A DNA stretch of 64,000 nucleotides. It comes from Gemmatimonadota bacterium. Lineage in GTDB: Bacteria > Gemmatimonadota > Gemmatimonadetes > Gemmatimonadales > Gemmatimonadaceae. Location of the stretch: positions 1 to 64,000 of the forward strand of contig QHVE01000011.1 in the NCBI GenBank assembly GCA_003223455.1. The letters are read 5' to 3'. Shown one piece after another: positions 1 to 8,587 of the stretch (position 1 is the first letter of the stretch; every line of letters begins with the position of its first letter). The notes under the pieces were generated by a model, which saw only the letters and a program-made list of their open reading frames with translations, was not told the DNA's origin and did not search any database. The translations under genes were made by a program, and so were the position numbers.

Positions 1-1202
1 TCGCCGGCCGCACGGAGCGCCGCGCGCGCGCGCGAGAGATCGCCGGCGCGCACCCACGCGCTCGCGAGCAATCGCGTCATCTGCGCGTGCTGTCCCGGCG
101 GCAGGAGCTTGTCGTACTTGGCGACGAGCGCCTCGGCCTCGGCCCCGCGCCCGAGCGCGGCGAGCGCCTCGACGTGCAGCGGCAGATAGCCGCCCGTCGC
201 ACGGGCCGGATCGGACTCCCAGTCGCTCATCGGGATGAGCTTGAACACGTCGGCGGGAGCGCCGGCGCGCAGCGACGCCGTGGCCGCGCGCAGCGCGAGT
301 GCCGGCGTGCGCCGAACACGTACCGCCGCGCCGAGCGCGTCACGCGCGAGTCCGTACCGCTCCTCGGTCATCGCGCGCTCGCCGAAGTCCTCCCACACGC
401 TCGCGGACGCCGTGTCGGGAGGCAGTCCTCGCAGTGCCTCCCACGCCGCCTGCGGCTGGCCCCACACGATCTCCAGGTCGGCGAGCGCGCGCCGTGCGCC
501 GCGTTCGGGTGGGTCCATGGCGAGGATGCGCCGCAGCGCCGGACGCACGCCAGCGGGCGCGGGTGCGAGTGCGTACGACGCCGCCGACGAGAGGTGTGGA
601 TCGTTGGCGAGCGCGCGCCTCCACGCGCTCGCGCTCGGCTCCCACTCCCCCATCGCCGCGCGGAGCTGTGCCGTCTCGTATTGCAGGTCGCGCGTCGAGC
701 CCAGCGCCGTCTTCGCGCGCTCGATGATGCTGTCGGCCGAGGCGGGCCGCCCGAGCTGGATCAGCACGCGGGCGTATTCGCCGTACGGCGCCGAGCTGGT
801 GGGATCGTCGTGCACCCACCGCTCGAACGCGCCACGGAGCGCGTCGTAGCGCCGCAGGATCTGAAACGTGCGCAGATGCACGACGTGGTAGAGCGGCTCG
901 CGCGGAAACCTCGTGAGCACCGTGTCGAGTGGCGCGAGCAGCGAGTCGCTCATCCCGAGCTCGGCATAGGAGCGCTCGAGGCCCAGCACGACGATCGGCG
1001 TCGGGTGCGTGCGCATCGCCTCGCGATAGATCGGCACCGCCTCGCGATACTTCCCCGCGTTTTCCAGCTCGATGGCGCGCAGCACTTCGGGCGACTCGGT
1101 CTGCGCCCGCGCCTCCCGCGCGCCGCCGACGACGAGCGGGACGAGCACCATCCACCGCAGCAGGCGTCGCCGAGTGTGCGCCCCGCTACGGCGCCGTTGC
1201 AC
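1..1202 (-). CDS. Secreted TPR-repeat protein (3' part beyond window)
   Basis: The frame is open from 1202 to the left edge, giving about 400 codons without a stop. I chose the GTG at 1202, which overlaps the end of the DUF4175 gene by 17 bp, because it gives a good signal peptide: an Arg-rich start (QRRRSGAHTRRRLL), a hydrophobic stretch and an A-x-A-Q cleavage site. A start at the ATG at 1151 would lose the positive region. The mature part is helical and Ala/Leu/Glu-rich, with TPR-like pairs such as ENAGKYREAVPIYREAM, as in periplasmic assembly or scaffold proteins. It is the last visible gene of the DUF4159/DUF4175 operon and is probably translationally coupled to it. TPR proteins are common in Bat-type operons, so a related role is likely, but no specific function can be given. 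Confidence 0.75.
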   Translation of the reverse strand, partial: MQRRRSGAHTRRRLLRWMVLVPLVVGGAREARAQTESPEVLRAIELENAGKYREAVPIYREAMRTHPTPIVVLGLERSYAELGMSDSLLAPLDTVLTRFPREPLYHVVHLRTFQILRRYDALRGAFERWVHDDPTSSAPYGEYARVLIQLGRPASADSIIERAKTALGSTRDLQYETAQLRAAMGEWEPSASAWRRALANDPHLSSAASYALAPAPAGVRPALRRILAMDPPERGARRALADLEIVWGQPQAAWEALRGLPPDTASASVWEDFGERAMTEERYGLARDALGAAVRVRRTPALALRAATASLRAGAPADVFKLIPMSDWESDPARATGGYLPLHVEALAALGRGAEAEALVAKYDKLLPPGQHAQMTRLLASAWVRAGDLSRARAALRAAG

Positions 1203-4200
1203 TGTTGATGCGCGTGAAGTAGTCGAGGATCGCGCGCCGCTCGTCGGGCGAAAGCCCGCGCATCTCCTGCCACGTCGGCGGCTGGAACTTGATCGCCGCC
1301 TTCGCGTCGATGGCACCGGTTGGCGTGAACGTCTCGTCCCCCTTCGCCGCCGTCGCTTCGCGCTTGCCGGAATCGTCGCGTTCGTCCTTCTCGAGCGAGC
1401 GCCCCGCGTCGAGCAGACGGCGGAAGAGCTGCTGCTGCCGCGCGAGCGTGCCGGCGTCGAGACGACCATTGTCGAGCGCATCGGCCAGCTGCCGCGCCTC
1501 GCGTGCGAGCTGCGCGGCGCGGTCGCCCCCTGCGGCGTCGCCGGCCTCCTCGAGCTGATCGGCGATGTTCCGCTGCTGCCGCGCGAGCTGCCGCGCCAGC
1601 GCCTGTCCCGGCCCGGCGCCCGGGCCGCCGGGCATCGTCAGCATCCCCTGCGCCTGCGCGTTGAGCTGACCCTGCTTCTGCGCCATCTCCTGCATCTGCT
1701 GGAGCATCTCGCTGAAGCCGGACGCGCTCTTCGCGCTGTTCGCGCGTTCGCGGTCGCGCGCCAGTGCCGCCGCCGCCTTGGTGAGCGCGCTCGCGGCCTC
1801 GCTCAACGCGCCCGCCTGCTGCGAAGGCTGACTGTTGTTCTGGCCGACGCTCTGCGTCGCCTGCGAGACCTTCGCCTGCGCCTCCGACACGGCGCGCTGC
1901 GAGCGAGGCGAGAGGAGCGCGCTCTTGCGCGCCGCGCCCTGGACCCGCTCGCTCGCCTTGTCGACCCCCTGCTCGACCGCGCTCTGCGCCGCTCGGCGAT
2001 CCTCGCCCTTCCCGCCCGACCGCGCCTGCTGCTCCAACGCGCTCTCCTGATGCGCGAGCTGCATCATCTCCTGCACTGCCTGATCCAGCTCGGAGGTCAG
2101 CTCCTTCTTCCAATCGTTCACCTGCGCCTCGCGCGCGTCCTGCATCGATTGCGCGGCTTGCTGCATCTCCGACGCAGCGTCACGGGCCTCGCTCTCGCCC
2201 TTCTCGCCGGCCTTCTCGCCGGCCTTCTCGCCGGCGCTCTGGCTCTGTCCTTCCTCGCCCGACTTCATCGCGCTCGACGCGCGACGCATCCCCTCTCCCG
2301 ACTTCTGCGCGTGCTCCTGCGCCTCGCCGGTCTTCGACGCGCCCGCCGCGGCGTCGTCCTTCGCGAGACGCTCCTTCAGCTCCTGCATCGCATCGCGCAG
2401 CCGCTGCGCACGCTCGGCCAGCTTCGCCGCTTCCTTCGAGCGCTCGCCCTTGGCGTCCTGCCCCTTCGTCTCCTGGCCCTTCGCGTCCTGGCTCTTCGGT
2501 TTCTGCTCCTTCGATTCCTGGGGCTTCGCTGCGTCCTGTCCCGCCGAGCGATCGCCCTTCGGCGAAGCACCGCGCGCCGAGTCGGCGAGTGCCTTCTGCT
2601 TCTCCGCCAGCTCGCGCGCTTCGTCGGACAGCGTCTGCATCGCACCCTCGTGCGCCGCGCGCTTGAGCATTTCCGCGCTGCGCGCGAGCTGTTCCTTGAG
2701 CCGCTGCTGCATCTGCGCGAGGTCGCGCAGCGCATCGCGCGACTGCTCGCCGTTCATCTCCTTCGCGGCATTCTCGAGCTTCTGCATCTGCGCCATCAGC
2801 TCGGGGGTCAGCGCCTGGCGGAGCAGCGCCTGCGCTTCGCTGAGCTGTCGCGCGAGCGACGAGTCGAGCGCACCGGCGGCCTTGAGCTGCTGCTCGAGCT
2901 GCTGCGTCGCCTGTCGGAGCTTCTGCACGCGATCCGTCATGCCGCGCTGCTCCTGGGCGAGCGAGCGCGCCCGCTCGGCGCTCTCGTAGTTCATCGACTT
3001 CTGGGCATCCGACGACGCGCTCGAGCGCTGCGCCGAGCTCTGGCTGCCCTGCGAGCCGCCCTCACGCGTCTGGGCGCGCGACGCCTCGTCGGTGCGCTGC
3101 GCGAGCGCCTTCTGCGCCGCGGCCGCGGCGCGCGCTTCCTTCGCCGCCGAATCGCCGAGCACGCGTGCTTCCGTGCGGCTTTCCTCGATCGTCGGGCGCT
3201 TGATGATCAGGTCGCGGCTCACGCCGCGCTGCGCCCACGGCGATGCATCCACGACTTCGGCACGGACGCGCACCGCGTCGCCCGGCTGGAGTTGCAGCGC
3301 GGCGACGTCGAGCGAGGCGGTGCCCACCCACGACGTGCCCACCGCGCTCGCCACCGGTTGCCCGATTCCCGGCCCGTCACCGCTCGCACCCAGGCGCGAG
3401 ATGCGCAGCGTCAGCGCAGCGATCCCGTGGTCGTCCGATGCCGTGAGTCCCAATCCGACGCGCTCCGCCGGCGCGAGCACGGTGTCTCCCTGGGGAGCCG
3501 TGATCTCGACGCGCGGCGCCGAGTCGACGAGCACCTCGAGCTCGAGCGGCGCGGGCAGGTCGATGACGGGCCCGCTCGTCGCCGACGCCAGCCACCGAAG
3601 ACGTGTCGACGTCTCCGCCACCACGTGTCCGCTGAATGCGTGACCACTCGGCGTCAGAGCCACCGACGCTCCCGTTTCTCCGACGAGTGCGACCGACGCG
3701 AGCGGAACCGACGCGCGGCCGCTGATGCCGAGCGACGTCCCGCGGGGCAGTCGCATCGGCTCGCCCACGGGAAGATTCTCCGCTGGCCGCCCGAGGTACG
3801 CCGGATACGTCGCGCGCAGCACCACCGCGCCGAGGAACGGCCGGTCCGCCGCATGGATCACGACGCTGTCGCTCGACGCGCGGCCATCGGTCGCCACGAG
3901 CCGCAGGTCGCCGCGGAGCGCATCCAGATTCCAGCGCGCCTCGCCCGTGCGCGCGTCGACCGCGAGCGTATCGGTCCGCCACGCTTCTCCCGTCTGACGT
4001 ACGCCCAGCATGATGCGCTGTCTGCCCGGTGCACGAATCATGAGCCGCACGGGTGCGCCGCGGATGACGTAGGCCGGCGCGGAGTCGATCACCGGGCGAG
4101 CGAGCAATGCGCCGCGCCAGGCATCGACCGGTCGCAGCACGGCGCGCAGTCCGTCGCCGAACAGGGGTGATGCCGACGCGAGCACCAGCGAGGCGACCAG

Positions 4201-4647
4201 CGCGCCTCCGGCGGCGATCGCCGCACGCCGGTGTCCGCGCTGCTTCAGTGCCGGCGCGAGCGCGCCGTCGCGCGGCAGCGTGCCCCGCGCCGTCGTGGCG
4301 GCGCGCGCCGCGAGCGCACCACGACCTTCGAGCTCGAGCGCGCCGAGCAGTGCGCCGCGCCGCAGCCGCTGCTCCGCTTCGATCGCATGTGCCACCTGGG
4401 ACCGCGTCGCATCGCGACGCAGCCGCTCGCGCGTGTGCCACGCGAGCGCGACGCCCGCTCCGAGAACGACGAGCCACACGAGGAACGGCACGATGCGCGG
4501 CAGCGCCAGCCAGCGGGCATCGCCCAGCACGCCCGCGCCAACGGCGACGATCAGTACCGCCGCAGCCGTTCCGAGCATCAGCCCGGCGATGACTTCGCGG
4601 CGCCGGACGTGGCGCCGCTCTCGTTCGATCAGCTCGTGTAGCGTCAT
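1186..4647 (-). CDS. DUF4175-family membrane protein with long coiled-coil tail
   Basis: This 1153-aa protein has two hydrophobic segments near residues 18-42 and 50-70 and a third near 143-163. A beta-rich extracytoplasmic region follows (about 180-480). The last 600 residues are low-complexity, Gln/Glu/Lys/Ala-rich and strongly helical, probably coiled coil, with AGEK repeats. That layout matches the DUF4175 family, which in many bacteria lies beside MoxR, BatA and DUF4159 genes and is thought to act in cell-envelope biogenesis; the biochemical role is unknown. The ATG at 4647 overlaps the DUF4159 stop as ATGA, so the two genes are coupled. A 12-bp tandem repeat lies inside the gene. Confidence 0.8.
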   Translation of the reverse strand: MTLHELIERERRHVRRREVIAGLMLGTAAAVLIVAVGAGVLGDARWLALPRIVPFLVWLVVLGAGVALAWHTRERLRRDATRSQVAHAIEAEQRLRRGALLGALELEGRGALAARAATTARGTLPRDGALAPALKQRGHRRAAIAAGGALVASLVLASASPLFGDGLRAVLRPVDAWRGALLARPVIDSAPAYVIRGAPVRLMIRAPGRQRIMLGVRQTGEAWRTDTLAVDARTGEARWNLDALRGDLRLVATDGRASSDSVVIHAADRPFLGAVVLRATYPAYLGRPAENLPVGEPMRLPRGTSLGISGRASVPLASVALVGETGASVALTPSGHAFSGHVVAETSTRLRWLASATSGPVIDLPAPLELEVLVDSAPRVEITAPQGDTVLAPAERVGLGLTASDDHGIAALTLRISRLGASGDGPGIGQPVASAVGTSWVGTASLDVAALQLQPGDAVRVRAEVVDASPWAQRGVSRDLIIKRPTIEESRTEARVLGDSAAKEARAAAAAQKALAQRTDEASRAQTREGGSQGSQSSAQRSSASSDAQKSMNYESAERARSLAQEQRGMTDRVQKLRQATQQLEQQLKAAGALDSSLARQLSEAQALLRQALTPELMAQMQKLENAAKEMNGEQSRDALRDLAQMQQRLKEQLARSAEMLKRAAHEGAMQTLSDEARELAEKQKALADSARGASPKGDRSAGQDAAKPQESKEQKPKSQDAKGQETKGQDAKGERSKEAAKLAERAQRLRDAMQELKERLAKDDAAAGASKTGEAQEHAQKSGEGMRRASSAMKSGEEGQSQSAGEKAGEKAGEKGESEARDAASEMQQAAQSMQDAREAQVNDWKKELTSELDQAVQEMMQLAHQESALEQQARSGGKGEDRRAAQSAVEQGVDKASERVQGAARKSALLSPRSQRAVSEAQAKVSQATQSVGQNNSQPSQQAGALSEAASALTKAAAALARDRERANSAKSASGFSEMLQQMQEMAQKQGQLNAQAQGMLTMPGGPGAGPGQALARQLARQQRNIADQLEEAGDAAGGDRAAQLAREARQLADALDNGRLDAGTLARQQQLFRRLLDAGRSLEKDERDDSGKREATAAKGDETFTPTGAIDAKAAIKFQPPTWQEMRGLSPDERRAILDYFTRINSATAP
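2201..2236. repeat. 12-bp tandem repeat, three copies, in DUF4175 gene
   Basis: Three consecutive near-perfect copies of ttctcgccggcc, the last ending in g. On the minus strand they encode the tetrapeptide AGEK repeated in the coiled-coil tail. The unit is a multiple of three, so copy-number changes would keep the frame. Confidence 0.8.
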
Positions 4648-5330
4648 GGGAGGGGCCGACTCGTCACGGCGTAGACGAAGAGGTTGATCCCCATCCGCAG
4701 CGCCGCCTCGTGCAGCGCAGGCGGATCATGATACGTCTCGGGATCTTCCCATCCATTCCCGAGATCGCTCGAGTAGGAGTAGTACACCGCGAGACGATCG
4801 CCAAGGAAGATGCCGAATCCGCGCGCGGGCTTTCCGTCGTGCTCGTGGATCTTCGGGATTCCCTTCGGGAAGTCGTAGACTGCGTGGTAGATCGGATGCG
4901 ACAGAGGCACGTCGACGAGCTCGCGGTCGGGGAACACCCGCTTGATCTCGCGGCGGAAGCTCTCGTCGAGACCATAGTTGTCGTCGGCGTGGAGAAAGCC
5001 GCCGCGCTGCAGGTACTCACGCAGGCGCACGACCTCGGCGTCCGTGAGCTTCACGTTCCCGTGCCCGGTCATGTGCAGAAACGGGTAGTCCCAAAGCTTG
5101 TCGTCCATCAGCGTGACGCGCGCCTCGGTGCGCTCCACGGGCAGCGACGTCCGCTCGCGGATGGCCGCGAGCAGATTCGGAATGCTCGAGGGATTCGCGT
5201 ACCAGTCGCCGCCGCCGTCGTACTGCAGGCGCGCCACGGTCAGCCGCGGCGCGTTACCAGCGGCCGAGAGCGGCAGGGTCAGCGCCGTGGCGAGTGCGAC
5301 GGCGCGCAGGGTCGGTGTACCGATCCTCAC
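4644..5330 (-). CDS. DUF4159 domain protein, secreted
   Basis: A 228-aa protein with an N-terminal signal peptide (hydrophobic residues about 9-24, then A-G-N-A). The rest is a single domain with features typical of DUF4159: DYPFLHMTGHG, LREYLQRGGFLHADDN, HPIYHAVYDF and a C-terminal GINLFVYAVT. The fold resembles glutamine-amidotransferase-like domains, but the nucleophile is not conserved in the family, so enzymatic activity is not claimed. The start overlaps the rsmI stop (ATGA) and the stop overlaps the DUF4175 start (ATGA), so the three are one translation-coupled unit. DUF4159 and DUF4175 commonly travel together. Confidence 0.88.
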   Translation of the reverse strand: MRIGTPTLRAVALATALTLPLSAAGNAPRLTVARLQYDGGGDWYANPSSIPNLLAAIRERTSLPVERTEARVTLMDDKLWDYPFLHMTGHGNVKLTDAEVVRLREYLQRGGFLHADDNYGLDESFRREIKRVFPDRELVDVPLSHPIYHAVYDFPKGIPKIHEHDGKPARGFGIFLGDRLAVYYSYSSDLGNGWEDPETYHDPPALHEAALRMGINLFVYAVTSRPLP

Positions 5331-6166
5331 TCGTGTGCGACCCGGTAGGCGAGGTTGCGTGGTGCGCCGAACTCGGCCGCGAGGACGGCGGCGACGTCGC
5401 GGGCGCTGCGGCCTTCCGCGCGGAGCGCGTTGGCGCGAGCGCGCAATTCGTCCTCGCTGGTTGCTCGAGGGGTGCGTCCGGCAATCAGGATCACGACTTC
5501 TCCACGGGGCGGCGTCTGCCCGTAATACGCCGCGAGCTCGGCTACCGTTCCCCGCCGGAGCTCCTCATACTGTTTTGTCAATTCGCGGGCCACGACCGTT
5601 GCCCGTTCGGCCGCGCCCGCTTGGGCGAGCTCGACCAGTGTATCGGCGACACGATTCGCCGCTTCGTATAGTACGACGACGTGCACGGCCGCCGCTATCT
5701 CTTCGAGCGCACTTCGCCGCTCCGCTCCCTTGCGGGCGAGGAACCCGAAGAAGGTGAAGCGCCCGACGTCGAGCCCGGATGCGACGAGCGCCGCCAGAAG
5801 TGCCGAGGCGCCGGGAATCGGCGAGATGCGGATGCCGGCCTCCGCCGCCGCGTGGACGAGGCGCGCCCCCGGATCGGAGAGCAGCGGCGTCCCGGCGTCG
5901 GACACGAGCGCGAGGCTCTCCCCCGCCAGGAGCCGCTCGACGATCCGTGGCGTGGTCTTCGCCTCGTTGTGCTCGTGGTAGGCGATCAACGGAACGTCGA
6001 TGGCGTAGCGGTCGAGCAGATGCCGCGTGTGGCGCGTGTCCTCGGCGAGCACGGCCGCCACCAGACGCAGCGTCTCCACCGCCCTGAACGAAAAATCCCC
6101 CATGTTGCCGATGGGGGTGCTCACGACGTACAGGGTTCCGCCGGTCTCGGTCACGTCACGTTCCAC
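5327..6166 (-). CDS. rsmI: 16S rRNA (cytidine1402-2'-O)-methyltransferase
   Basis: A 279-aa RsmI (YraL), the usual size. It uses SAM to 2'-O-methylate C1402 in the decoding centre of 16S rRNA. Diagnostic tetrapyrrole-methylase-fold motifs are visible: LYVVSTPIGNMGD at the N-terminus, AEDTRHTRHLLDRY, YHEHNE, ALVSDAGTPLLSDPGARLV and PIPGASALLAALVASGL. The C-terminal helical domain found in bacterial RsmI is present. The start overlaps the end of the upstream 326-aa gene by 16 bp and the stop is coupled to DUF4159. Confidence 0.96.
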   Translation of the reverse strand: MERDVTETGGTLYVVSTPIGNMGDFSFRAVETLRLVAAVLAEDTRHTRHLLDRYAIDVPLIAYHEHNEAKTTPRIVERLLAGESLALVSDAGTPLLSDPGARLVHAAAEAGIRISPIPGASALLAALVASGLDVGRFTFFGFLARKGAERRSALEEIAAAVHVVVLYEAANRVADTLVELAQAGAAERATVVARELTKQYEELRRGTVAELAAYYGQTPPRGEVVILIAGRTPRATSEDELRARANALRAEGRSARDVAAVLAAEFGAPRNLAYRVAHE

Positions 6167-7131
6167 GACACCCGTTCGAAGAGGCCGGCGGACTGAAAGA
6201 GATGCCGCCGCTCATGCGTCAGTTCGCGCAGGATGTCGGCCGGACCTCCTCCTGACCCCTGGTCTCCTGCCGTCCAGAGCAGCTCGTTGATGAGCGCGGC
6301 GACCGCCGCCGTCAGCCCGTCGGAGTCGGCCACGACCGCCTTCGGCGGTCGGCCATTGAAAGAGAACCCCTCCAGCGCCGGATGGGCGCCGACGAGCATC
6401 GTGCGCGCGTGCTCGGCGATCGCGGGCGCGGTCTCACGTCCGTCGGCCACCAGCCGAAGTACGAGCGAGGTGGTGAGGTCGCGATAAGCCCGCACCAGAC
6501 CGGTGGGCGCTTGAACGGGGAGCGGCGACGGCACGGCCCAGCGCCGCACCTGCACGTGCAGCGCGAGCCGCTCGCGATCGAACAGCCGCGCCACCCGCTC
6601 GACCATCGTGCCCCTCCCGGAATCGGCGATGTATCCGCCTGAGACCTGCCCCATGCCGAACAGGAGGTAGTTCACCGCTCCCTCGGCCACGATCTCCACC
6701 ATCCCGTCGAACGAACACGAGATCAGGTACGGGAAGAGCGCCGACGGATCGCTCGACCGCAGCTCCGGCGGCCATGGCTCGGGTGACGCCGTCTGCGAGT
6801 GGTACATGCAGGCGAGCTGCTCGTCCTCGGCCTCGCAGAAGGTGATCTCGCCGTACTCCGGCTCGGCGGGCACCATGTCCACGGCCGCGCCGATGGCCAT
6901 CGGCTGGAAGCCCTTTCCATCGTTGTGACAGGCATTCACCAGCTCTCCGCGCTGCAAATAGAGGACGACGAACTCCTCCGGGAGCCAGATCGCGACGTAG
7001 CCGGACACGCGCGCCGATCGGTCGCGCTTCGCGTCACCGAGCAGGTTCTTGAGGTGCACGTACGCGAGCTTCGTGCGTGGCAACAGCACGCGAAGGCTCG
7101 GGTAGTGCAGGTCGGTGGCGGCGGCAGGCAT
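6151..7131 (-). CDS. Conserved hypothetical protein, 326 aa
   Basis: I do not recognise this protein. It is a soluble 326-aa sequence without signal peptide or membrane segment. The N-terminal third contains VSGYVAIWLPEEFVVLYLQRGELVNA, which reads like a beta-rich small domain of the kind found in DUF4388/PilZ-like regulators; the middle contains LISCSFDGMVEIVAEGAVNYLLFGMGQ; the C-terminal 100 residues are mostly helical. It is the first gene of the rsmI-DUF4159-DUF4175 run and overlaps rsmI. The ATG lies two bases after the T-run of the trxA terminator, so expression may depend on read-through or on initiation very near the start codon. Confidence 0.7.
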   Translation of the reverse strand: MPAAATDLHYPSLRVLLPRTKLAYVHLKNLLGDAKRDRSARVSGYVAIWLPEEFVVLYLQRGELVNACHNDGKGFQPMAIGAAVDMVPAEPEYGEITFCEAEDEQLACMYHSQTASPEPWPPELRSSDPSALFPYLISCSFDGMVEIVAEGAVNYLLFGMGQVSGGYIADSGRGTMVERVARLFDRERLALHVQVRRWAVPSPLPVQAPTGLVRAYRDLTTSLVLRLVADGRETAPAIAEHARTMLVGAHPALEGFSFNGRPPKAVVADSDGLTAAVAALINELLWTAGDQGSGGGPADILRELTHERRHLFQSAGLFERVSWNVT

Positions 7132-7133
7132 CG

Positions 7134-7173
7134 AAAAAGAGGCGGGCTGGCACGACGTCGATCGTGCCAGCCC
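7134..7173 (-). terminator. Intrinsic terminator downstream of trxA
   Basis: A perfect 12-bp stem, GGGCTGGCACGA (7144-7155) with TCGTGCCAGCCC (7162-7173), loop of 6. Read on the minus strand it is followed by CCTCTTTTT. It lies 63 bp after the trxA stop. The T-run ends two bases before the ATG of the next gene. A second perfect 9-bp hairpin (7202-7224) precedes it. Confidence 0.85.
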
Positions 7174-7236
7174 AATGTGCGCTGCGCCGTCGGCCCGTGC
7201 AACGACGAGGACGCGCCTCGTCGTCGCGGGGCAACG

Positions 7237-7563
7237 TCAGGCGACGTGCTGCTTCAGCTTCGCCTCGATCGTCTGCCGCGGCACCGCGCCGACGATCTGA
7301 TCGACCACCTTGCCACCCTTGAAGAACAGCAGCATCGGGATCGAGCGCACGTTGAAGCGCGTCGCCGTCTTGATGTTCGCGTCGACGTCGAGCTTCGTCA
7401 CCTTCACCTGATCCTTGTAGTCCACCGCGAGCTGGTCGAGGATCGGTGCGATCATGCGGCACGGGCCGCACCATGTCGCCCAGAAGTCCACGACCGTGAG
7501 CTTTTCGTTCTGCTCGACCTGCTGCTCGAAGTCCGCGTCCGTCACCGCCACTGCATTCGACAT
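7237..7563 (-). CDS. trxA: Thioredoxin
   Basis: A 108-aa cytoplasmic thioredoxin, the standard length. The active site WCGPC is at residues 31-35, in the usual context VVDFWATWCGPCRMIAPIL. The cis-Pro loop (RSIPMLLFFKGG) and the KLDVDAN strand are also present. No signal peptide. It is transcribed alone: it diverges from the epimerase gene and ends at an intrinsic terminator. A purine-rich region (gggggagcg) lies a few bases before the ATG. Confidence 0.97.
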   Translation of the reverse strand: MSNAVAVTDADFEQQVEQNEKLTVVDFWATWCGPCRMIAPILDQLAVDYKDQVKVTKLDVDANIKTATRFNVRSIPMLLFFKGGKVVDQIVGAVPRQTIEAKLKQHVA

Positions 7564-7650
7564 CGCTTGCGCTCCCCCCGGCGGGCCTGCCCGGCTCCGC
7601 CCCCAGAATTAGAATTCAGCGCCGGCGCCTCTCTTCACCAGCGCACTGAC

Positions 7651-8061
7651 ATGACCGACATCCCTCGCCGTGCCACGCGCATTGCCCACATCGGGATCGC
7701 CGTGCCCGCACTCGACGAGATCCTGCCCTTCTACCGTGATCTGCTTGGCCTCCCTGAAGTCCCGCTGGACAACGCAGACGGTGCCGACATCGCCGGCCTC
7801 GCCGCCGACGGCACCCTCGTCGAACTGCTCGAGGCCCAGCACCCGGACACCCCCATCGGCAAGTTCGTCGCCAAACGAGGCCCTGGCATCCATCACATCT
7901 GCTTCGCGGTGGACGACCTCGACGGTACGCTCACGCGATGCCGCGACGCCGGCCTTCGGCTGATCGACGAAACGCCTCGGCTCGGTGCCGAGGGAAAACG
8001 TATCGCGTTCCTTCACCCGAGCGCTACCGCCGGGGTGCTCGTGGAGCTCACTGAGCTGTGA
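7651..8061 (+). CDS. mce: Methylmalonyl-CoA epimerase (VOC family)
   Basis: A 136-aa single-domain vicinal-oxygen-chelate protein. Metal-ligand regions match MCE: RIAHIGIAVPALDE at the N-terminus, GTLVELLEA, GPGIHHICFAVDDLD, and a C-terminal IAFLHPSATAGVLVELTE. The enzyme interconverts (R)- and (S)-methylmalonyl-CoA in propionyl-CoA metabolism. I took the ATG at 7651, not an upstream start of the much longer open frame, because it gives the family length and similarity begins there. The methylmalonyl-CoA mutase genes are not in the window. Another VOC lyase is possible but less likely given the C-terminal motif. Confidence 0.88.
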   Translation: MTDIPRRATRIAHIGIAVPALDEILPFYRDLLGLPEVPLDNADGADIAGLAADGTLVELLEAQHPDTPIGKFVAKRGPGIHHICFAVDDLDGTLTRCRDAGLRLIDETPRLGAEGKRIAFLHPSATAGVLVELTEL

Positions 8062-8078
8062 AGGATCGACCGCCAGCC

Positions 8079-8522
8079 CTACTTCCTGGAGCAGAGATCT
8101 CGGACGGGTTCCACGTTGCCACTGCGAACGTACCAGCGGTCTGGCCCGCTCGCGAGCAAAAAGTCGGTGGTGCGGTTGAGAGTTCCCTTCGTCAACCGAA
8201 CGGTCATCTTCCGCTCGCCGCCGGCTGCGGCCTCGTCGTTGAGGACGGCGTAGCTGTCGTGGTTGAAATAGCACATCAGCAGGAGCTCACGCTTCTCCAG
8301 CTCGTCCCGCGAGATGCGCTTGCTGTCACGGATCGCTCCGTCCTTGTCCCCCCAGTTGGCGCCGAGCGCCTGGAGGTCTTTGGAACGGATCGCGGAGAGG
8401 AAGGCGTCCAACGCGGGACGTGCGCCGCTCGAGACCACGCTGCTGCCCGTCCGTACCGGGACCTCCTTCGAGCGCGTCGTGCACGCCGTCAGCAGCAGAA
8501 AACCGATCAGCAGCTTTTTCAC
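8079..8522 (-). CDS. Putative lipoprotein, NTF2-like size
   Basis: A 147-aa protein starting at the GTG at 8522. An AGGAG element 8 bases upstream decides this start over a longer frame. The N-terminus KKLLIGFLLLTACT is a lipoprotein signal with lipobox LTAC. The mature part (LDAFLSAIRSKDLQALGANWGDKDG, then alternating strands) is consistent with a small SnoaL/NTF2-like domain, but I cannot assign a function. It is convergent with mce (17 bp between stops) and diverges from pdxJ. Confidence 0.75.
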   Translation of the reverse strand: MKKLLIGFLLLTACTTRSKEVPVRTGSSVVSSGARPALDAFLSAIRSKDLQALGANWGDKDGAIRDSKRISRDELEKRELLLMCYFNHDSYAVLNDEAAAGGERKMTVRLTKGTLNRTTDFLLASGPDRWYVRSGNVEPVRDLCSRK

Positions 8523-8587
8523 TTCGTCGTCTCCTGGGACAGTGGTGCGAACGTAACGCGCGGTAGCTTCGCAGGGCAACCAACTAC

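Noticed and set aside
2201-2236. Short tandem repeat considered as CRISPR-like or VNTR locus
   Set aside because: Repeats are contiguous with no spacers and encode AGEK units; simple coding repeat.
1072-4170. Long plus-strand open frame (about 1030 codons) opposite DUF4175
   Set aside because: Arg/Leu-rich translation without domains; the opposite strand has a coherent membrane and coiled-coil protein coupled to DUF4159. High GC keeps antisense frames open.
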